From: Vicinamibacteria bacterium | GTDB lineage: Bacteria; Acidobacteriota; Vicinamibacteria; Fen-336 | Assembly: GCA_025994075.1 (NCBI GenBank) | Contig: JAMQGV010000050.1 | Coordinates: forward strand, 1 to 64,000 | DNA length: 64,000 bases | Reading direction: 5' to 3' | In this document: positions 16,428 to 24,568 of the stretch, piece by piece | Numbering within the stretch: the stretch's first letter is position 1 | Layout of the letters: the number at the start of each line of letters is the position of its first letter | The notes under the pieces: model-generated | The model's database searches: none | Told to the model about the DNA's origin: nothing | What the model saw: only the letters and a program-made list of their open reading frames with translations | Program-made: the position numbers and the translations under genes

Positions 16428-17558
16428 TCAACGCGGCGCGCAAGCCGCGCCGGCCAGCGATCGCGCGACGTCGGCGAGCACTTCCCCGGCCAGGCGCTGC
16501 CCCGTCGCGTTCCAGTGCGGGTCGCTCGCGAGATAGGGCTCGTCGGCGGTGCCGACCGCGGGCTGCAGCGCCGGCCGCAGGTCGGCGAACGGGAGGCCCA
16601 GCCGGCCAGCCGCGTCGCGCAGGCGCTTCCAGACGCGGTCGGCCTCCCAGCCCTCGCCCTCGAGCTGCCAGCGCTCGCGGGTCAGCGCGAACTCGGCCGG
16701 GTCGAGCTCGAAGCGGGCCGGCGCGTAGAGGACGGCGAAGGCGGCGCCGTCCGCCCGCACGTCGCGTGCGAAGTCCGCGAGGAGCGCCTCGGCGAGCGCC
16801 CACGCCTCTTCGGTGTGGGGCGTCGGCGGGCCGTAGAACGCGAGCCACTGGCGGGTCGGCCCGTGATCGGGCCAGGGCCGCGCCAGGCCCAGGTCGGCGA
16901 GCCGCCGGTGCAGTGCCGGGCGCCCCGCGGCCGTGCGCCGGCTCAGCCACTCGAGGGCGGCCAGCCCGCGCCACGGCGGCGGCGGCGGCGGTGCCGGCAC
17001 GGGGCGCAGCACCGGCTCCGCCGCCGGCTCGGCCACCGGCACGCCGCGCAACTGGAAGCCCTCCCCCTCGAGGGCAAACCATGGCTTCTTGCGCCGGCGC
17101 ATGTTGTCCGAGAGATCGTTGCCGAAGAAGAGGTACACGACGAGGTCGGGGGCGAACGCGCGCCCCTGCTCGCGGTAGCGCAGGTAGGACTGGTCGCCGC
17201 CGTAGCCCGCCACCCCCGCGTTGAGCACCTCGGCGCCGGGGCAGCCGCCCGCACGCAGCCGGGCCTGGGCGACGGCCCGAGCCGTGAACGGCTCGTCCAC
17301 GGTGTAGCCCTGGGCGAAGGAGTCGCCGGCGAGCCACACCCGCGGGCCCGGCCCCGTCCGCCCGCGCGTGACCTCGGGCCCGCGCAGGCCGTCGCGGTTG
17401 ACCTCGAGCCGCGCCTCGAAGTCGGGCTCGCGCAGCGACGCGCTCTCGCCCGCCGGCGGCACCCAGCCCAGCAGCGGGTGGTATGCGCTGAGGGTACCGA
17501 CCGTGCGGCCGGGCTTCACGGCGCGGGACAGCGCGACGCGGGCCGCGGCCTCGACCAT
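16428..17558 (-). CDS. SGNH/GDSL-hydrolase-fold protein, membrane anchored
   Basis: The 376-residue frame contains the SGNH blocks in order: GDSFAQGY (Ser nucleophile), AGVAGYGGDQ (Gly), FFGNDLSDN (Asn) and DPHWNATGQ (Asp-His). Such proteins are O-acyl esterases or acetyltransferase partners acting on polysaccharide or lipid. The open frame continues upstream of the ATG through a hydrophobic stretch (ELLLLAGSCAALLL) that looks like a membrane anchor, but contains no ATG, GTG or TTG. The true start may therefore be a CTG around 17580-17600, or the anchor may be untranslated. A proline run (PAPPPPPP) lies mid-protein. It follows lipA closely. Confidence 0.75.
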   Translation of the reverse strand: MVEAAARVALSRAVKPGRTVGTLSAYHPLLGWVPPAGESASLREPDFEARLEVNRDGLRGPEVTRGRTGPGPRVWLAGDSFAQGYTVDEPFTARAVAQARLRAGGCPGAEVLNAGVAGYGGDQSYLRYREQGRAFAPDLVVYLFFGNDLSDNMRRRKKPWFALEGEGFQLRGVPVAEPAAEPVLRPVPAPPPPPPWRGLAALEWLSRRTAAGRPALHRRLADLGLARPWPDHGPTRQWLAFYGPPTPHTEEAWALAEALLADFARDVRADGAAFAVLYAPARFELDPAEFALTRERWQLEGEGWEADRVWKRLRDAAGRLGLPFADLRPALQPAVGTADEPYLASDPHWNATGQRLAGEVLADVARSLAGAACAPR

Positions 17559-17646
17559 CAGCAGCAGGGCGGCGCAGGACCCGGCGAGCAGCAGCAGTTC
17601 GCCGCGCGGAAAGCGCCGCGGCGCGGGAGCCGCGGCGGGAACCTGG

Positions 17647-18513
17647 TCAGCCGCGGTTCGGCACCTGCTCGTCGGCGTGGTACGACGAGCGGACCAGCGG
17701 CCCGGACTCCACGTGGGCGTAGCCGAGCCCGAGCGCGAACTCGCGGACTTCGGCGAACTCGTCGGGCGTCCAGTAGCGCACCAGCGGCAGGTGGTCGGGC
17801 GAGGGCCGCAGGTACTGGCCGACCGTGAGGACGTCGGTGCCGGCGTCGCGGATCTCGCGGATCGTCTGCAGCACCTCGTCCTTTTCCTCTCCGAGGCCGA
17901 CCATGATCCCGCTCTTGGTCAGCAGGCCGGCGGCCTTGCAGCGCGAGAGCAGTTCGAGCGAGCGCGAGAAGCGGGCCCCGGGCCGCACGTTGCGGTACAG
18001 CCGGGGCACGGTCTCGGTGTTGTGGTTGAGGATGTCGGGCCGCGCGTCGATCACCACCTGGAGCGCGTCCCAGTTGCCCTTGAAGTCCGGGATCAGCACC
18101 TCGACGGCGCAGCCGGGCACCCGCTTGCGGACCTCGTCGATGCAGGCCGCGAACACGGAGGCGCCGCCGTCGCGGCGGTCGTCGCGGTTGACCGACGTGA
18201 TCACGACGTGGCGCAACCCCATGCGCGAGACCGCCTCGGCGACGCGGATCGCCTCCAACGGGTCGGGCGGCAGCGCCGGCAGCCCCGTCTTCACCGCGCA
18301 GAACCCGCAGGCGCGGGTGCAGGTGTCGCCGAGGATCATGAACGTCGCGGTTCCCCGGGTCCAGCAGTCGCCCAGGTTCGGACACTGCGCCTCTTCGCAG
18401 ACCGTGTGCAGGGTCAGGCCCCGCATCAGGCCGCGCAGGCGATCCACGCCCGGCCCGATCGGGGCACGGGCGCGGATCCACTCGGGACGCGGCGGCGCCG
18501 GAGAGAGGCTCAT
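17647..18513 (-). CDS. lipA: Lipoyl synthase
   Basis: This 288-residue radical-SAM enzyme inserts two sulfurs into octanoyl groups on lipoate-dependent enzymes. The auxiliary cluster motif is Cys39, Cys44 and Cys50 (CEEAQCPNLGDC), and the radical-SAM cluster is Cys65, Cys69 and Cys72 (CTRACGFC). The C-terminal RSSYHADE holds the conserved Ser ligand. VVITSVNRDD and HNTETVPRLY are also diagnostic. No lipB lies nearby. It follows the acidic-protein gene by 18 nt, with no clear promoter in between, so the two are probably co-transcribed. Confidence 0.95.
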   Translation of the reverse strand: MSLSPAPPRPEWIRARAPIGPGVDRLRGLMRGLTLHTVCEEAQCPNLGDCWTRGTATFMILGDTCTRACGFCAVKTGLPALPPDPLEAIRVAEAVSRMGLRHVVITSVNRDDRRDGGASVFAACIDEVRKRVPGCAVEVLIPDFKGNWDALQVVIDARPDILNHNTETVPRLYRNVRPGARFSRSLELLSRCKAAGLLTKSGIMVGLGEEKDEVLQTIREIRDAGTDVLTVGQYLRPSPDHLPLVRYWTPDEFAEVREFALGLGYAHVESGPLVRSSYHADEQVPNRG

Positions 18514-18531
18514 CGAGCGAGCGGGACCGGG

Positions 18532-18843
18532 CTACTCGTCCTCTTCTTCGTCCTCGTCCTCGTCCCAGTCGTCTTCTTCGTCGTCGAAGTCGTCGTCGTC
18601 GTCCTCGTCCTCGTCTTCGTCCTCGTCGTCCCAGTCGTCGTCGTCTTCTTCGTCTTCGTCGTCGTCCTCGTCCTCGTCGTCGTCCCAGTCGTCGTCGTCG
18701 TCCTCGTCCTCGTCGTCGTTCTCGTCGTCGTCGTCCCAGTCGTCGTCGTCCTCGTCGTCGTCGAAGCTTTCGTCTTCGTCGTCGGCGGCGGCGTACCGGA
18801 CTTCTTCCACGTCCTCGGGCCAGGACATCGCGTCAACACTCAC
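18532..18843 (-). CDS. Extremely acidic low-complexity protein with spaced aromatic residues
   Basis: The protein has 103 residues starting at GTG (complement 18841-18843), with AGGAGG five bases upstream, one of the best ribosome-binding sites in the window. That argues for a real gene rather than a repeat artefact. After an ordinary 20-residue start (MSVDAMSWPEDVEEV), residues 21-103 are about 90% Asp or Glu, broken by aromatic residues at 27, 36, 53, 71, 86 and 93, usually in DDDDWDDD contexts. It is predicted to be disordered with a very low pI. Possible roles include metal binding, a nucleic-acid mimic or a chaperone-like polyanion; none is shown. It heads the lipA operon. Confidence 0.65.
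   Translation of the reverse strand: MSVDAMSWPEDVEEVRYAAADDEDESFDDDEDDDDWDDDDENDDEDEDDDDDWDDDEDEDDDEDEEDDDDWDDEDEDEDEDDDDDFDDEEDDWDEDEDEEEDE
18535..18783. repeat. GTC/TCC-type trinucleotide-rich low-complexity DNA
   Basis: The plus strand is made of almost only GTC, TCC and TTC triplets with CCCAGTC interruptions (the Trp codons on the other strand). It encodes the Asp/Glu tract of the acidic protein and should be prone to slippage in triplet steps, giving length variation without frameshift. A plus-strand serine-rich open frame across it is a shadow. Confidence 0.8.
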
Positions 18844-19004
18844 CAGGGCCTCCTGCGGCGATTTCGAGTGCTCTCGTCTCGCGGCGTGCGGGGTTCCTCG
18901 TTCCCCGGCACGGCCTGCCCCCAGAGATTACGACAGGTCCGCGGTGGCAGGCCACGCGCGCCCGCGGTTTGGATTATCCTTGCGCGTCGATTCCAGGGGT
19001 CCAG

Positions 19005-19559
19005 ATGATCGTCGAGTGCCCGTCCTGCCAGTCCCGCTACCGCTTCGACGAGACCAAGCTGGGCGGACGCCCGCGCGTCCGCACCCGCTGCGCGAAGTGC
19101 GGCGGTGCCATCGACATCGACAACCCGGGGGGCGCGACGCTGCCGCCCGAGCCGGAGCCCGGCGCCGACACCCGGCGCGCGCCCGTGGCCGCCGGGCGGC
19201 CGCACGCCGAGCGCACGGGCCACGACCTCGAGAAGATGGGCGTGCTGGAACTGCCCCGCGACCGCCGCTTCTCGATCGCCATCATCCAGGGCCCGGCCAC
19301 CGGCTCCACGTTCCTGCTCGAGAAGGTGAAGACGACCGTGGGCCGCTCGGGCTGCGACATCAACCTCGACGACGCCGAGGCCTCGCGCCAGCACGTGGCG
19401 ATCGAGGTGTTCGGCGACCACGCGGTGGTGCGCGACCTCGGCTCGACCAACGGCACCTTCGTCGACGGCGAGCGGATCACGACCCGCGTGCTCGAGAACC
19501 TGACCGAGTTCCGGATCGGCAGCCACGTGCTGATGTTCATCAGCACGGCGCTGGAGTAG
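19005..19559 (+). CDS. FHA-domain protein with N-terminal zinc ribbon
   Basis: The 184-residue protein starts MIVECPSC, with AGGGG upstream; an upstream ATG at 18969 lacks this. Residues 4-40 form an MJ0042-type zinc ribbon (CPSC then CAKC), residues 45-85 are a Pro/Glu-rich linker, and residues 90-184 are a forkhead-associated domain (GRSGCDINLDD, then SRQHVAIE, then DLGSTNGTFVDG), which binds phosphothreonine peptides. Such proteins read the output of Ser/Thr kinases; no kinase is in the window. It stands alone, with a -10-like TATCCT at 18975-18980. Confidence 0.88.
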   Translation: MIVECPSCQSRYRFDETKLGGRPRVRTRCAKCGGAIDIDNPGGATLPPEPEPGADTRRAPVAAGRPHAERTGHDLEKMGVLELPRDRRFSIAIIQGPATGSTFLLEKVKTTVGRSGCDINLDDAEASRQHVAIEVFGDHAVVRDLGSTNGTFVDGERITTRVLENLTEFRIGSHVLMFISTALE

Positions 19560-19573
19560 CCCGCCCGCGAACC

Positions 19574-20236
19574 CTAGCGCCGGCCGCGGATCTTCATCTG
19601 GCCGAGGAGCGCGTCCTCCAGCCCGGGGTAGTGGCGTCGGTAGTCGTCCTGGGAGCGGCGGATCACCTCGTGGGCCTCGTCGCGGCCGTAGACGTGGGTG
19701 ATCTCGACCGGGGCGTGCTGGCGGTCGGGCGCCTGCTTGTAGGTGAGGAAGTAGTGGCGCAGCCGCTCCAGCAGCGGGGGCGCCAGCTCGGACACGTCGC
19801 GCAGGCCGCCGTAGACCGCGTCGTCGTTGAGCACCGCGATGATCTTGTCGTCGGCCTCGCGGCCGTCGATCATGCGCAGCCCGCCGATCGGGATCGCCCG
19901 CACCAGGATGTCGCCGTGCAGGATCGGCCGCTCGGTCAGCACGCACACGTCCATCGGGTCGCCGTCGCCCTCGATCCCGACCCGCTCCGTGCGCTCGGCG
20001 CAGAAGGCGCCGACGGCCTCGGCGCACAGCGTCTGGGGAATGAAGCCGTACAGGCTCGGCACCACGTTGGAGTACTGCTGCGGGCGGTCCACCTTGAGGA
20101 TGCCGGTGAACTTGTCCATCTCGTACTTGACCGTGTCCGAGTCGACGATCTCGATGTAGGCGGTGACGATGGCGGGGGCGTCCTCGCCGATCGGGACGCC
20201 GTGCCAGGGGTGGGCGCGGTACAGCCGCTCGCTCAT
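19574..20236 (-). CDS. ppa: Family I inorganic pyrophosphatase
   Basis: This 220-residue soluble pyrophosphatase hydrolyses diphosphate to two phosphates. The family I signature DGDPMDVCVL is at residues 91-100, preceded by KYEMDKFTGILKVDR and YGFIPQTLC; the basic and acidic active-site residues (KADDKII-like READDKIIAV) follow. It is somewhat longer than the bacterial norm of about 175, like plant/yeast-related forms. It is 2 nt after glgC, so diphosphate released by ADP-glucose synthesis would be removed by the neighbouring enzyme, pulling glycogen formation forward. Confidence 0.93.
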   Translation of the reverse strand: MSERLYRAHPWHGVPIGEDAPAIVTAYIEIVDSDTVKYEMDKFTGILKVDRPQQYSNVVPSLYGFIPQTLCAEAVGAFCAERTERVGIEGDGDPMDVCVLTERPILHGDILVRAIPIGGLRMIDGREADDKIIAVLNDDAVYGGLRDVSELAPPLLERLRHYFLTYKQAPDRQHAPVEITHVYGRDEAHEVIRRSQDDYRRHYPGLEDALLGQMKIRGRR

Positions 20237-20238
20237 TG

Positions 20239-21492
20239 CTAGATCACCGTGCCGTCGGGGACGACGGCACCCTTGGGCACCACGACGATGCCGTCGCGGA
20301 TGTACCAGCCGGGGCCGTCGGCCTCTTCCAGCTTCTCCTCGTTGACGATGCGGACGCCGGCGCCGATCCGGGCGTTCTTGTCGACGATCGCGCCCGTGAT
20401 CAGGGTGTCCTCGCCGACGCCGATGGCGGGCAGGCCGCGCCGGCGCGCCTGCTCGATCTCCTCCAGCGTCTCGTAGTGGTCGGCGCCGAGGATCAGGCTC
20501 TCGCGGATGGTGGCGCCGTGGCCGATCCGGCCGCGGATGCCGATCACCGAACGCTCGATCTCGGCGCCGACCAGGATCGATCCCTCCGCGATCAGCGACT
20601 GCGTCACCCGGCACGACTCCACCTTGGTCGCCGGCAGGAACCGCGGGTGGGTGTAGACCGGGTGGTCGGCGTCGTAGAAGTCGAACGGCGGCACCGGCTG
20701 GCACAGCGCCAGGTTGGCGAGGTAGTAGGAGCGGATGGTGCCGACGTCCTCCCAGTAGCCGCGATAGGGAAAGGCGTGGACCCGCAGCTTCGGCACCAGG
20801 TCCGGGATCACGTGGCGGCCGAAGTCGACGAGAGCCGGGTTCTCGACCGACTTGAGCAGCGCCTCGCGGGTGAAGCAGTAGATGCCCATCGAGGCCAGCC
20901 AGGTGCGGCCGATGCCCGGCACCTCGGAGGCCAGCTCGTCGAGCCGCTCCGGGCCCGGCTTCTCCTCGAAGTGCACGATGCGGCCCTGGCGGTTGACCTT
21001 CAGGATGCCGAAGCCCGCGGTCGCCTCGGCCGTGACCGGCGTCACGGCGACGGTGACGTCGGCGACGTTGCGGCGATGGGCCTCGACGAAGCGCGTGAGG
21101 TCCATCTGGTAGAGCTGGTCGCCCGACAGGATCAGCGCGTCGCGGTGGCGGTGGTTGCGCAGGTGGCGCAACGAGCGGCGCACGGCGTCGGCCGTGCCCT
21201 GGAACCAGTCCGGCGAGTCCTCGGTCTGCTCGGCCGCCAGGATCGAGCAGAAGCCCGACGAGAAGGTGTCGAACTTGTAGGTCTGCGACAGGTGCTTGTT
21301 GAGGCTCTCCGAGTTGTACTGGGTCAGCACGAAGATGCGCCGCATCCCCGAGTTGAGGCAGTTGCTGACCGGGATGTCGATCAGCCGGTACTTGCCGCCG
21401 ATCGGGACCGCGGGCTTGCTGCGCTGGAGAGTGAGCGGGAACAGCCGGGTGCCGCGCCCGCCGCCGAGGATGACCGCGAGGACGTCCTGCAT
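20239..21492 (-). CDS. glgC: Glucose-1-phosphate adenylyltransferase (ADP-glucose pyrophosphorylase)
   Basis: This 417-residue enzyme makes ADP-glucose from glucose 1-phosphate and ATP, the committed step of bacterial glycogen synthesis. The nucleotide loop GGGRGTRLFPLT and KPAVPIGGKYRLIDI are at the N-terminus, with SGDQLYQMD and FEEKPGP in the catalytic domain, followed by a left-handed beta-helix (SILVGAEIERSVIGIRGRIGHG). The ATG is 6 nt behind GACAAT, with TTGCTT 16 nt further up, and there is no ribosome-binding site. No glgA or glgB is in the window. Confidence 0.94.
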   Translation of the reverse strand: MQDVLAVILGGGRGTRLFPLTLQRSKPAVPIGGKYRLIDIPVSNCLNSGMRRIFVLTQYNSESLNKHLSQTYKFDTFSSGFCSILAAEQTEDSPDWFQGTADAVRRSLRHLRNHRHRDALILSGDQLYQMDLTRFVEAHRRNVADVTVAVTPVTAEATAGFGILKVNRQGRIVHFEEKPGPERLDELASEVPGIGRTWLASMGIYCFTREALLKSVENPALVDFGRHVIPDLVPKLRVHAFPYRGYWEDVGTIRSYYLANLALCQPVPPFDFYDADHPVYTHPRFLPATKVESCRVTQSLIAEGSILVGAEIERSVIGIRGRIGHGATIRESLILGADHYETLEEIEQARRRGLPAIGVGEDTLITGAIVDKNARIGAGVRIVNEEKLEEADGPGWYIRDGIVVVPKGAVVPDGTVI

Positions 21493-21498
21493 GGGCGG

Positions 21499-21526
21499 AT
21501 TGTCGCGCGCCGGCCCGGCCAAGCAA
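21499..21526 (-). promoter_or_regulatory. Promoter of glgC-ppa, leaderless type
   Basis: On the minus strand TTGCTT (21521-21526), a 16-nt spacer and GACAAT (21499-21504) precede the glgC ATG by 6 nt. Transcription should begin almost at the start codon. Confidence 0.6.
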
Positions 21527-21552
21527 ATGCGCACGCGCCGCGCCGCGCGTGG

Positions 21553-21558
21553 TAGCCT
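21553..21558 (+). promoter_or_regulatory. -10 element TAGCCT for the CysZ/EI24-like gene
   Basis: GGTAGCCT ends 12 nt before the GTG at 21571, and the bases between (CCCCTTCCCCCT) cannot serve as a ribosome-binding site. It would give a leader of about 5 nt or none. Confidence 0.45.
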
Positions 21559-21570
21559 CCCCTTCCCCCT

Positions 21571-22365
21571 GTGACCGAGCTGGTTCCTTCGCTGCCCCGC
21601 CGCCTGCTCGCCGGGGCGTGGCATGCCCCCGCGGGGGCGGGCTTCCTGCTGCGCCGGCCGCGACTGTGGCCGCTGGCGGCGCTGCCGACGCTGCTGGCCG
21701 GGGGCCTCGTGCTGATCGGGCTGCTGCTGGCGGCCTGGGCCGCGCCGACGGCCGAGGAGTGGCTGCTGCCCGGCCACCGCCAGTTCTCGATCGTCGTCGA
21801 GTTCCTGATCCGGCTGTCGCTGTGGCTCGGGCTGCTCGCCGGCGGTGCCGTGTGCGGCCTGGCCCTGGCGCTGCTGCTGGCTTCGCCCGTGATCGACCTG
21901 CTGAGCCGGCGAATCGAGCAGCTCGAGCGCGGCGAGGTCGTCGACCAGGGACGCGGCCTGCGCTGGGAGGTCGTCGAGTCGGTCAAGGGCGCGCTGCGCT
22001 TCCTGGCGGCGGCGCCGTTCGTCTTCGTGATCGGCCTGGTGCCGTTCGTCGGCGCGCCGCTGGCGCTGCTGTGGGCGGGCCACGCGGCCGCCTGGCAGCA
22101 GACCGAGAACGCGCTCGGCCGCCGCGGCATGGGCTACGCGGAGCGGCGCGCCTGGCACCGCCGCTTCCGGGCCGAGACGCTCGGGTTCGGGGTGGCGGCC
22201 GTGCTGCCCCTGCTGGTGCCGCTGCTCAACGTGTTGCTGGCCCCGCTGGTCGTGCCCGCGCTGGCGATCGGCGGCACGCGGCTGGTCCTGGAGCTGGAAG
22301 CGGACGCGGCGGCGGCGGGACGGGCCGAGCCCGCCCCGCCGACCGCCGAGCCGACGACGGCCTAG
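21571..22365 (+). CDS. EI24/CysZ-family integral membrane protein
   Basis: The 264-residue protein has about four to five hydrophobic segments (about residues 35-58, 75-105, 145-175 and 215-245). The region LLASPVIDLLSRRIEQLERG and the AAWQQTENALGRRGM segment before an Arg-rich loop fit the EI24 (CysZ-like) family. CysZ members import sulfate, but many family members have no known substrate. The start is GTG. The C-terminus is an Ala/Pro/Glu tail. Its TAG stop shares CTAG with the opposing PDZ gene. It has no operon partner. Confidence 0.7.
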   Translation: MTELVPSLPRRLLAGAWHAPAGAGFLLRRPRLWPLAALPTLLAGGLVLIGLLLAAWAAPTAEEWLLPGHRQFSIVVEFLIRLSLWLGLLAGGAVCGLALALLLASPVIDLLSRRIEQLERGEVVDQGRGLRWEVVESVKGALRFLAAAPFVFVIGLVPFVGAPLALLWAGHAAAWQQTENALGRRGMGYAERRAWHRRFRAETLGFGVAAVLPLLVPLLNVLLAPLVVPALAIGGTRLVLELEADAAAAGRAEPAPPTAEPTTA

Positions 22366-23429
22366 GTCGTCGGGCCGCCGCGCATCCGGCGCCGCTCGCG
22401 CTCGCCGGCGAGGGTCACCTTCACCTCCAGCGGCCGTCCCTCGCGCGAGATGCCGATCGTCGCTTCGCTGCCGGGCTCGGCGTCGCCGACCGCGTCGCGG
22501 AAGTCATCGCCGTCCTCGATCGCGCGGCCCGCGAACTTCACGATCACGTCGCCGGCCTTGACGCCGCCTTTCGCGGCCGGCGAGTCGGCCTCGACCTCGG
22601 TGACCAGCACGCCCTTGCCGCCGGGCACCTTCAGGAACTGGGCGAGCTGCCCCTCGACCTCCTGGTAGCCGATGCCGAGCTTGCGCTGACCGCGCTCGAA
22701 GAAGAAGGCCATCGGGCCTTCGCCGCGGTGCCAGCGGATCATGGGCGGCAGCGGTGCCTTCGGGGCCCGCGGCGCCATCGGCGCCATCGGCGCATCGGGC
22801 GGCTCGGGCACGTCGGGCGCCTCGGGAATCCAGCGCGGCACGCGCGCCAGCGAGCGCTCGACCTCGCGCTCGATGTCGCCGGCGAAATCGAGTTCGTCGA
22901 TCGTCGCCTGCAGCTTCGTGGTGGCGCCGCCGCGCACGACCTCGAGCTCGACCTGGCGGCCGGCGGGCGTCTCGCGCACGAGGCGGGTCAGGCTGCCCGT
23001 GCTGCGCACGGCCTCGCCGCCGAAGCGCACGATCACGTCGTCCTCGCGCAGGCCCGCTTTCGCGGCCGGCGAGTCGGGCTCCACGCGGGTGACCCGCGCT
23101 CCGTTCTCGGCGGGCAGCTTCAGCCGCGTGACGTCTTCGGCCCGGACCTCTTCGATCGAGACCCCGAGGTAGCCGCCGCCGATCCGGATCACGTCCCGGA
23201 TCACGTGGGCCCGCTCGCGGGCGCGCTCGGCCCGCTCCTCCGCGCGCTCCGCGCGGGCCTTCGCCAGCTCGGCCTTCTCGAGGGCCTGCGCCCTCGCCTG
23301 CTCCGCCTTCTGCGCCTGCTGCTCCGCCTTGCGGCGCTCCGCCTGCTCGTCCGCGCGCGTCACCGGACCGGCGAACAGCGCCAGCCCGAGCGCCGCCGCG
23401 AGCCCCGCCCCGAACCACTTGCGTGCCAT
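22362..23429 (-). CDS. Periplasmic protein with two PDZ domains and a coiled coil
   Basis: The 355-residue protein starts MARKWF (AGGAGG about 7 nt upstream) with a signal peptide to about residue 26 (AGPVTRADE). Residues 27-75 form an Ala/Glu/Arg/Lys coiled coil. A first PDZ follows at about 85-175 (YLGVSIEEV, then DSPAAKAGLREDDVIVRFGG) and a second at about 255-340 (LGIGYQEV, then DSPAAKGGVKAGDVIVKFAG). A Pro/Ala-rich hinge (APMAPMAPRAPKAP) separates them. There is no protease domain, so it is an adaptor or an HtrA-like binding module. A single-gene unit, it is divergent from the hemerythrin gene. Confidence 0.85.
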   Translation of the reverse strand: MARKWFGAGLAAALGLALFAGPVTRADEQAERRKAEQQAQKAEQARAQALEKAELAKARAERAEERAERARERAHVIRDVIRIGGGYLGVSIEEVRAEDVTRLKLPAENGARVTRVEPDSPAAKAGLREDDVIVRFGGEAVRSTGSLTRLVRETPAGRQVELEVVRGGATTKLQATIDELDFAGDIEREVERSLARVPRWIPEAPDVPEPPDAPMAPMAPRAPKAPLPPMIRWHRGEGPMAFFFERGQRKLGIGYQEVEGQLAQFLKVPGGKGVLVTEVEADSPAAKGGVKAGDVIVKFAGRAIEDGDDFRDAVGDAEPGSEATIGISREGRPLEVKVTLAGERERRRMRGGPTT

Positions 23430-23524
23430 CTCTGCCTCCTGCCTTCGCCCTTGTGACGCGGCAGCCGGGGACGCGGTCGGCGCCATGGCAAGATCGTCCG
23501 AATGTCCAGCGCGCTGGAGGCGTG

Positions 23525-24172
23525 GTGAAGCTGATCGACGAGCTGAGAGCCGAGCACGACCTGATCGAACAGGTCGCGCTCAGCCTGCGCACCTGGGCGC
23601 GGGCGCGGGCGGCCGGGCGGGCGCCCGCCGCCGACCTCGACGGCTACCTCGAGTTCTTCCGCCTCTACGCCGGCGCCTTCCACCACGGCCGCGAGGAGGA
23701 CACGCTGTTCGTCGCCCTCGAGCGCGAGGCCGAGCTGCCCGCGGATCGCGGCCCGATCGCGGCCCTGCTCGCCGACCACCATGCGATGGCCGGGCTGATC
23801 TCCGAGATCGAGACCCACGCGGCGGCCGGCGCCGCTGCGGAACTCGAGGCCGCGGCGCTGGCCTACTCGGAGCGGCTGCTCCACCACATCGACGCCGAGA
23901 ATTCCGTGCTGCTCCCGGAGAGCGGGGAGCGGCTGCGGCGCTGCGCGGCGCCCGAGTTGCCCACGCGGCCGCCGAGCCCCGCCGAAGAGGCCGCCCGCGG
24001 GCAGGGGCTGCGCCTGGTCGCCGCCTGGCCCCCCGTGTTCGAGGCCGCGATCATGCGCGGCGACGGCTGCGTGTTCTGCCCCGCGTACGCGGACACCTGC
24101 CGCGGCGTCGAGCGCGAGTGGTGGAACGAGTGGGAGCGCGACGAGGCCGGCGACCGGCTGGGCGAGGGCTGA
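23525..24172 (+). CDS. Hemerythrin-like domain protein
   Basis: The 215-residue cytoplasmic protein starts at the second of two GTG codons (23525), four bases after GGAGG. The hemerythrin HHE helices supply the di-iron ligands: EHDLIEQ (about residue 10), HHGREEDTLF (about 57), DHHAMAGLI (about 85) and HHIDAENSVLLP (about 120). A C-terminal extension has a CVFCPAYADTC cluster, three cysteines that might bind another metal or sense redox state. Hemerythrins bind O2 or sense iron/NO. It precedes DUF1475 and the Mrp operon by 5 nt. Confidence 0.85.
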   Translation: MKLIDELRAEHDLIEQVALSLRTWARARAAGRAPAADLDGYLEFFRLYAGAFHHGREEDTLFVALEREAELPADRGPIAALLADHHAMAGLISEIETHAAAGAAAELEAAALAYSERLLHHIDAENSVLLPESGERLRRCAAPELPTRPPSPAEEAARGQGLRLVAAWPPVFEAAIMRGDGCVFCPAYADTCRGVEREWWNEWERDEAGDRLGEG

Positions 24173-24177
24173 AGCAC

Positions 24178-24540
24178 ATGCGCTGGCTGAAGCTGTTCTT
24201 CTGGGGCGTGCTGGCGACGATGGTGGCGGCCAGCGCCTGGGCGAGCCGCGACCGCGGCGTGCTCGACGCGCTGGCCGAGCTGGCGGCCGACCCCTGGGGC
24301 CTCGTGACGCTGGTCGACCTCTACCTCGGCTTCTTCGTCTTCTACCTGTGGCTGGCCTACAAGGAGACGTCGGTCGCGGCCCGCGTGGGGTGGCTCCTCG
24401 CGATCCTCACGCTCGGCAACATCGCGACGGCCGCCTACGTGCTGTGGCAGCTCCACCGCCTGCCCGCCGGGGCCACGGCCGCGGACCTGCTGCTGCGGCG
24501 GCCCGCGCGGGACGAAGGTCCCGACGCCGTGGTAGGTTGA
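24178..24540 (+). CDS. DUF1475-like small membrane protein
   Basis: The 120-residue protein has three hydrophobic helices (about 5-22, 40-62 and 72-92). The segments DPWGLVTLVDLYLGFFVFYLWLAYKE and LTLGNIATAAYVLWQL match my recollection of the DUF1475 family. Function is unknown. The ATG is 5 nt after the hemerythrin stop and the gene ends 28 nt before mrpA, so it probably belongs to the same transcript. Confidence 0.72.
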   Translation: MRWLKLFFWGVLATMVAASAWASRDRGVLDALAELAADPWGLVTLVDLYLGFFVFYLWLAYKETSVAARVGWLLAILTLGNIATAAYVLWQLHRLPAGATAADLLLRRPARDEGPDAVVG

Positions 24541-24568
24541 TGGTTCGCGGCCCCGCCGCGTCCTGCCG

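Noticed and set aside
17825..20242. Serine-rich plus-strand protein across 18535-18783
   Set aside because: It is the complement of the Asp/Glu tract and has no ribosome-binding site or domains. The minus-strand gene has AGGAGG.
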